From CAVTWJ01 sp964525605 (lineage in GTDB: Bacteria; Oederibacteriota; Muellerivitia; Muellerivitales; Muellerivitaceae): a DNA stretch of 22,468 nt. Both the position numbers and the translations under genes were made by a program. Location of the stretch: NCBI GenBank assembly GCA_964525605.1, contig CAZGKT010000053.1, positions 1 to 22,468 on the forward strand, read 5' to 3'. A model generated the notes under the pieces. The model saw only the letters and a program-made list of their open reading frames with translations, did not search any database and was not told where the DNA came from. This document shows positions 22,291-22,468 of this stretch, piece after piece (position 1 is the stretch's first letter; each line of letters opens with the position of its first letter).

Positions 22291-22468
22291 ATATAATGAC
22301 AATAGCAAATAATTTGAAAAATTGAGGGTTTTTTTAAAGAATCTGTAAACTTTCTAATGATTTACAAACTTGCCGGAGCACGATTAACAGCCTTTAATTT
22401 CAAGCGTTTTAAGAAATACACAAATTAGGTAAGAAGCAAACATTTTACTAATTTGTAAAATTTCGTTG
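22291..22468. other. AT-rich non-coding edge with inverted repeat
   Basis: These 178 bp are far more AT-rich than the rest of the window and contain no credible reading frame. ACAAATTAG (22420-22428) and CTAATTTGT (22448-22456) are perfect reverse complements. TTTACAAA and TTTGTAAA also occur as an inverted pair across the region. It probably holds the promoter of the small secreted gene, but no -35/-10 pair is good enough to name. Confidence 0.4.

Overview
The window looks like a chromosomal segment of a GC-rich, double-membraned (Gram-negative type) bacterium. It carries two predicted outer-membrane beta-barrels with signal peptides, a FecR-domain protein, a giant lipoprotein and a multi-PAS hybrid histidine kinase. 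No rRNA, tRNA, phage, IS or plasmid gene was seen. Thr/Pro/Ser linkers of the kind seen here are, from general knowledge, frequent in uncultured candidate lineages, but I cannot assign a phylum from the sequence.

Layout. Positions 1-268 are non-coding and hold a 66-67 bp periodic repeat whose variable segments are each a different perfect hairpin. A single plus-strand gene (388-1254) encodes a secreted beta-barrel-like protein. Everything after it reads on the minus strand. Listed in window order, these are a hybrid sensor kinase (1299-4283) with an unusual leader (possible 50-codon leader ORF, GTGA overlap, long hairpin over the ribosome site), a HAD hydrolase resembling eukaryotic-type phosphomannomutase (4595-5344), and a polytopic GT39/ArnT-like glycosyltransferase with a TPR tail (5546-7645). 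Then come a giant repeat lipoprotein of 3939 aa (7793-19612), an outer-membrane barrel (19609-20832), a FecR-domain protein (20829-21818) and a small secreted protein (22007-22243).

The most striking unit is the three-gene block FecR-domain protein -> barrel -> giant lipoprotein. Its members overlap by exactly four bases at both junctions (ATGA, then GTGA), so they are probably translated in a coupled way and act together at the cell envelope. The giant protein has a lipobox, a globular N-terminal region, a roughly 330-residue Thr/Ser/Pro spacer and then 28 modules of about 117 aa. The modules alternate strictly between two types (14 A-B pairs, DNA period about 690-721 bp). Each module carries either both or neither of a cysteine pair, which is strong internal evidence for one disulfide per module.

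Working model (inference): the lipoprotein is a long surface fibre or adhesin, the barrel is its envelope partner or exporter, and the FecR-domain protein is an envelope accessory factor. The next genes downstream on the same strand, a GT39-like membrane glycosyltransferase and a phosphomannomutase-like HAD protein, could form a protein O-glycosylation branch acting on the Thr/Ser-rich spacer. The sequence alone does not prove this.
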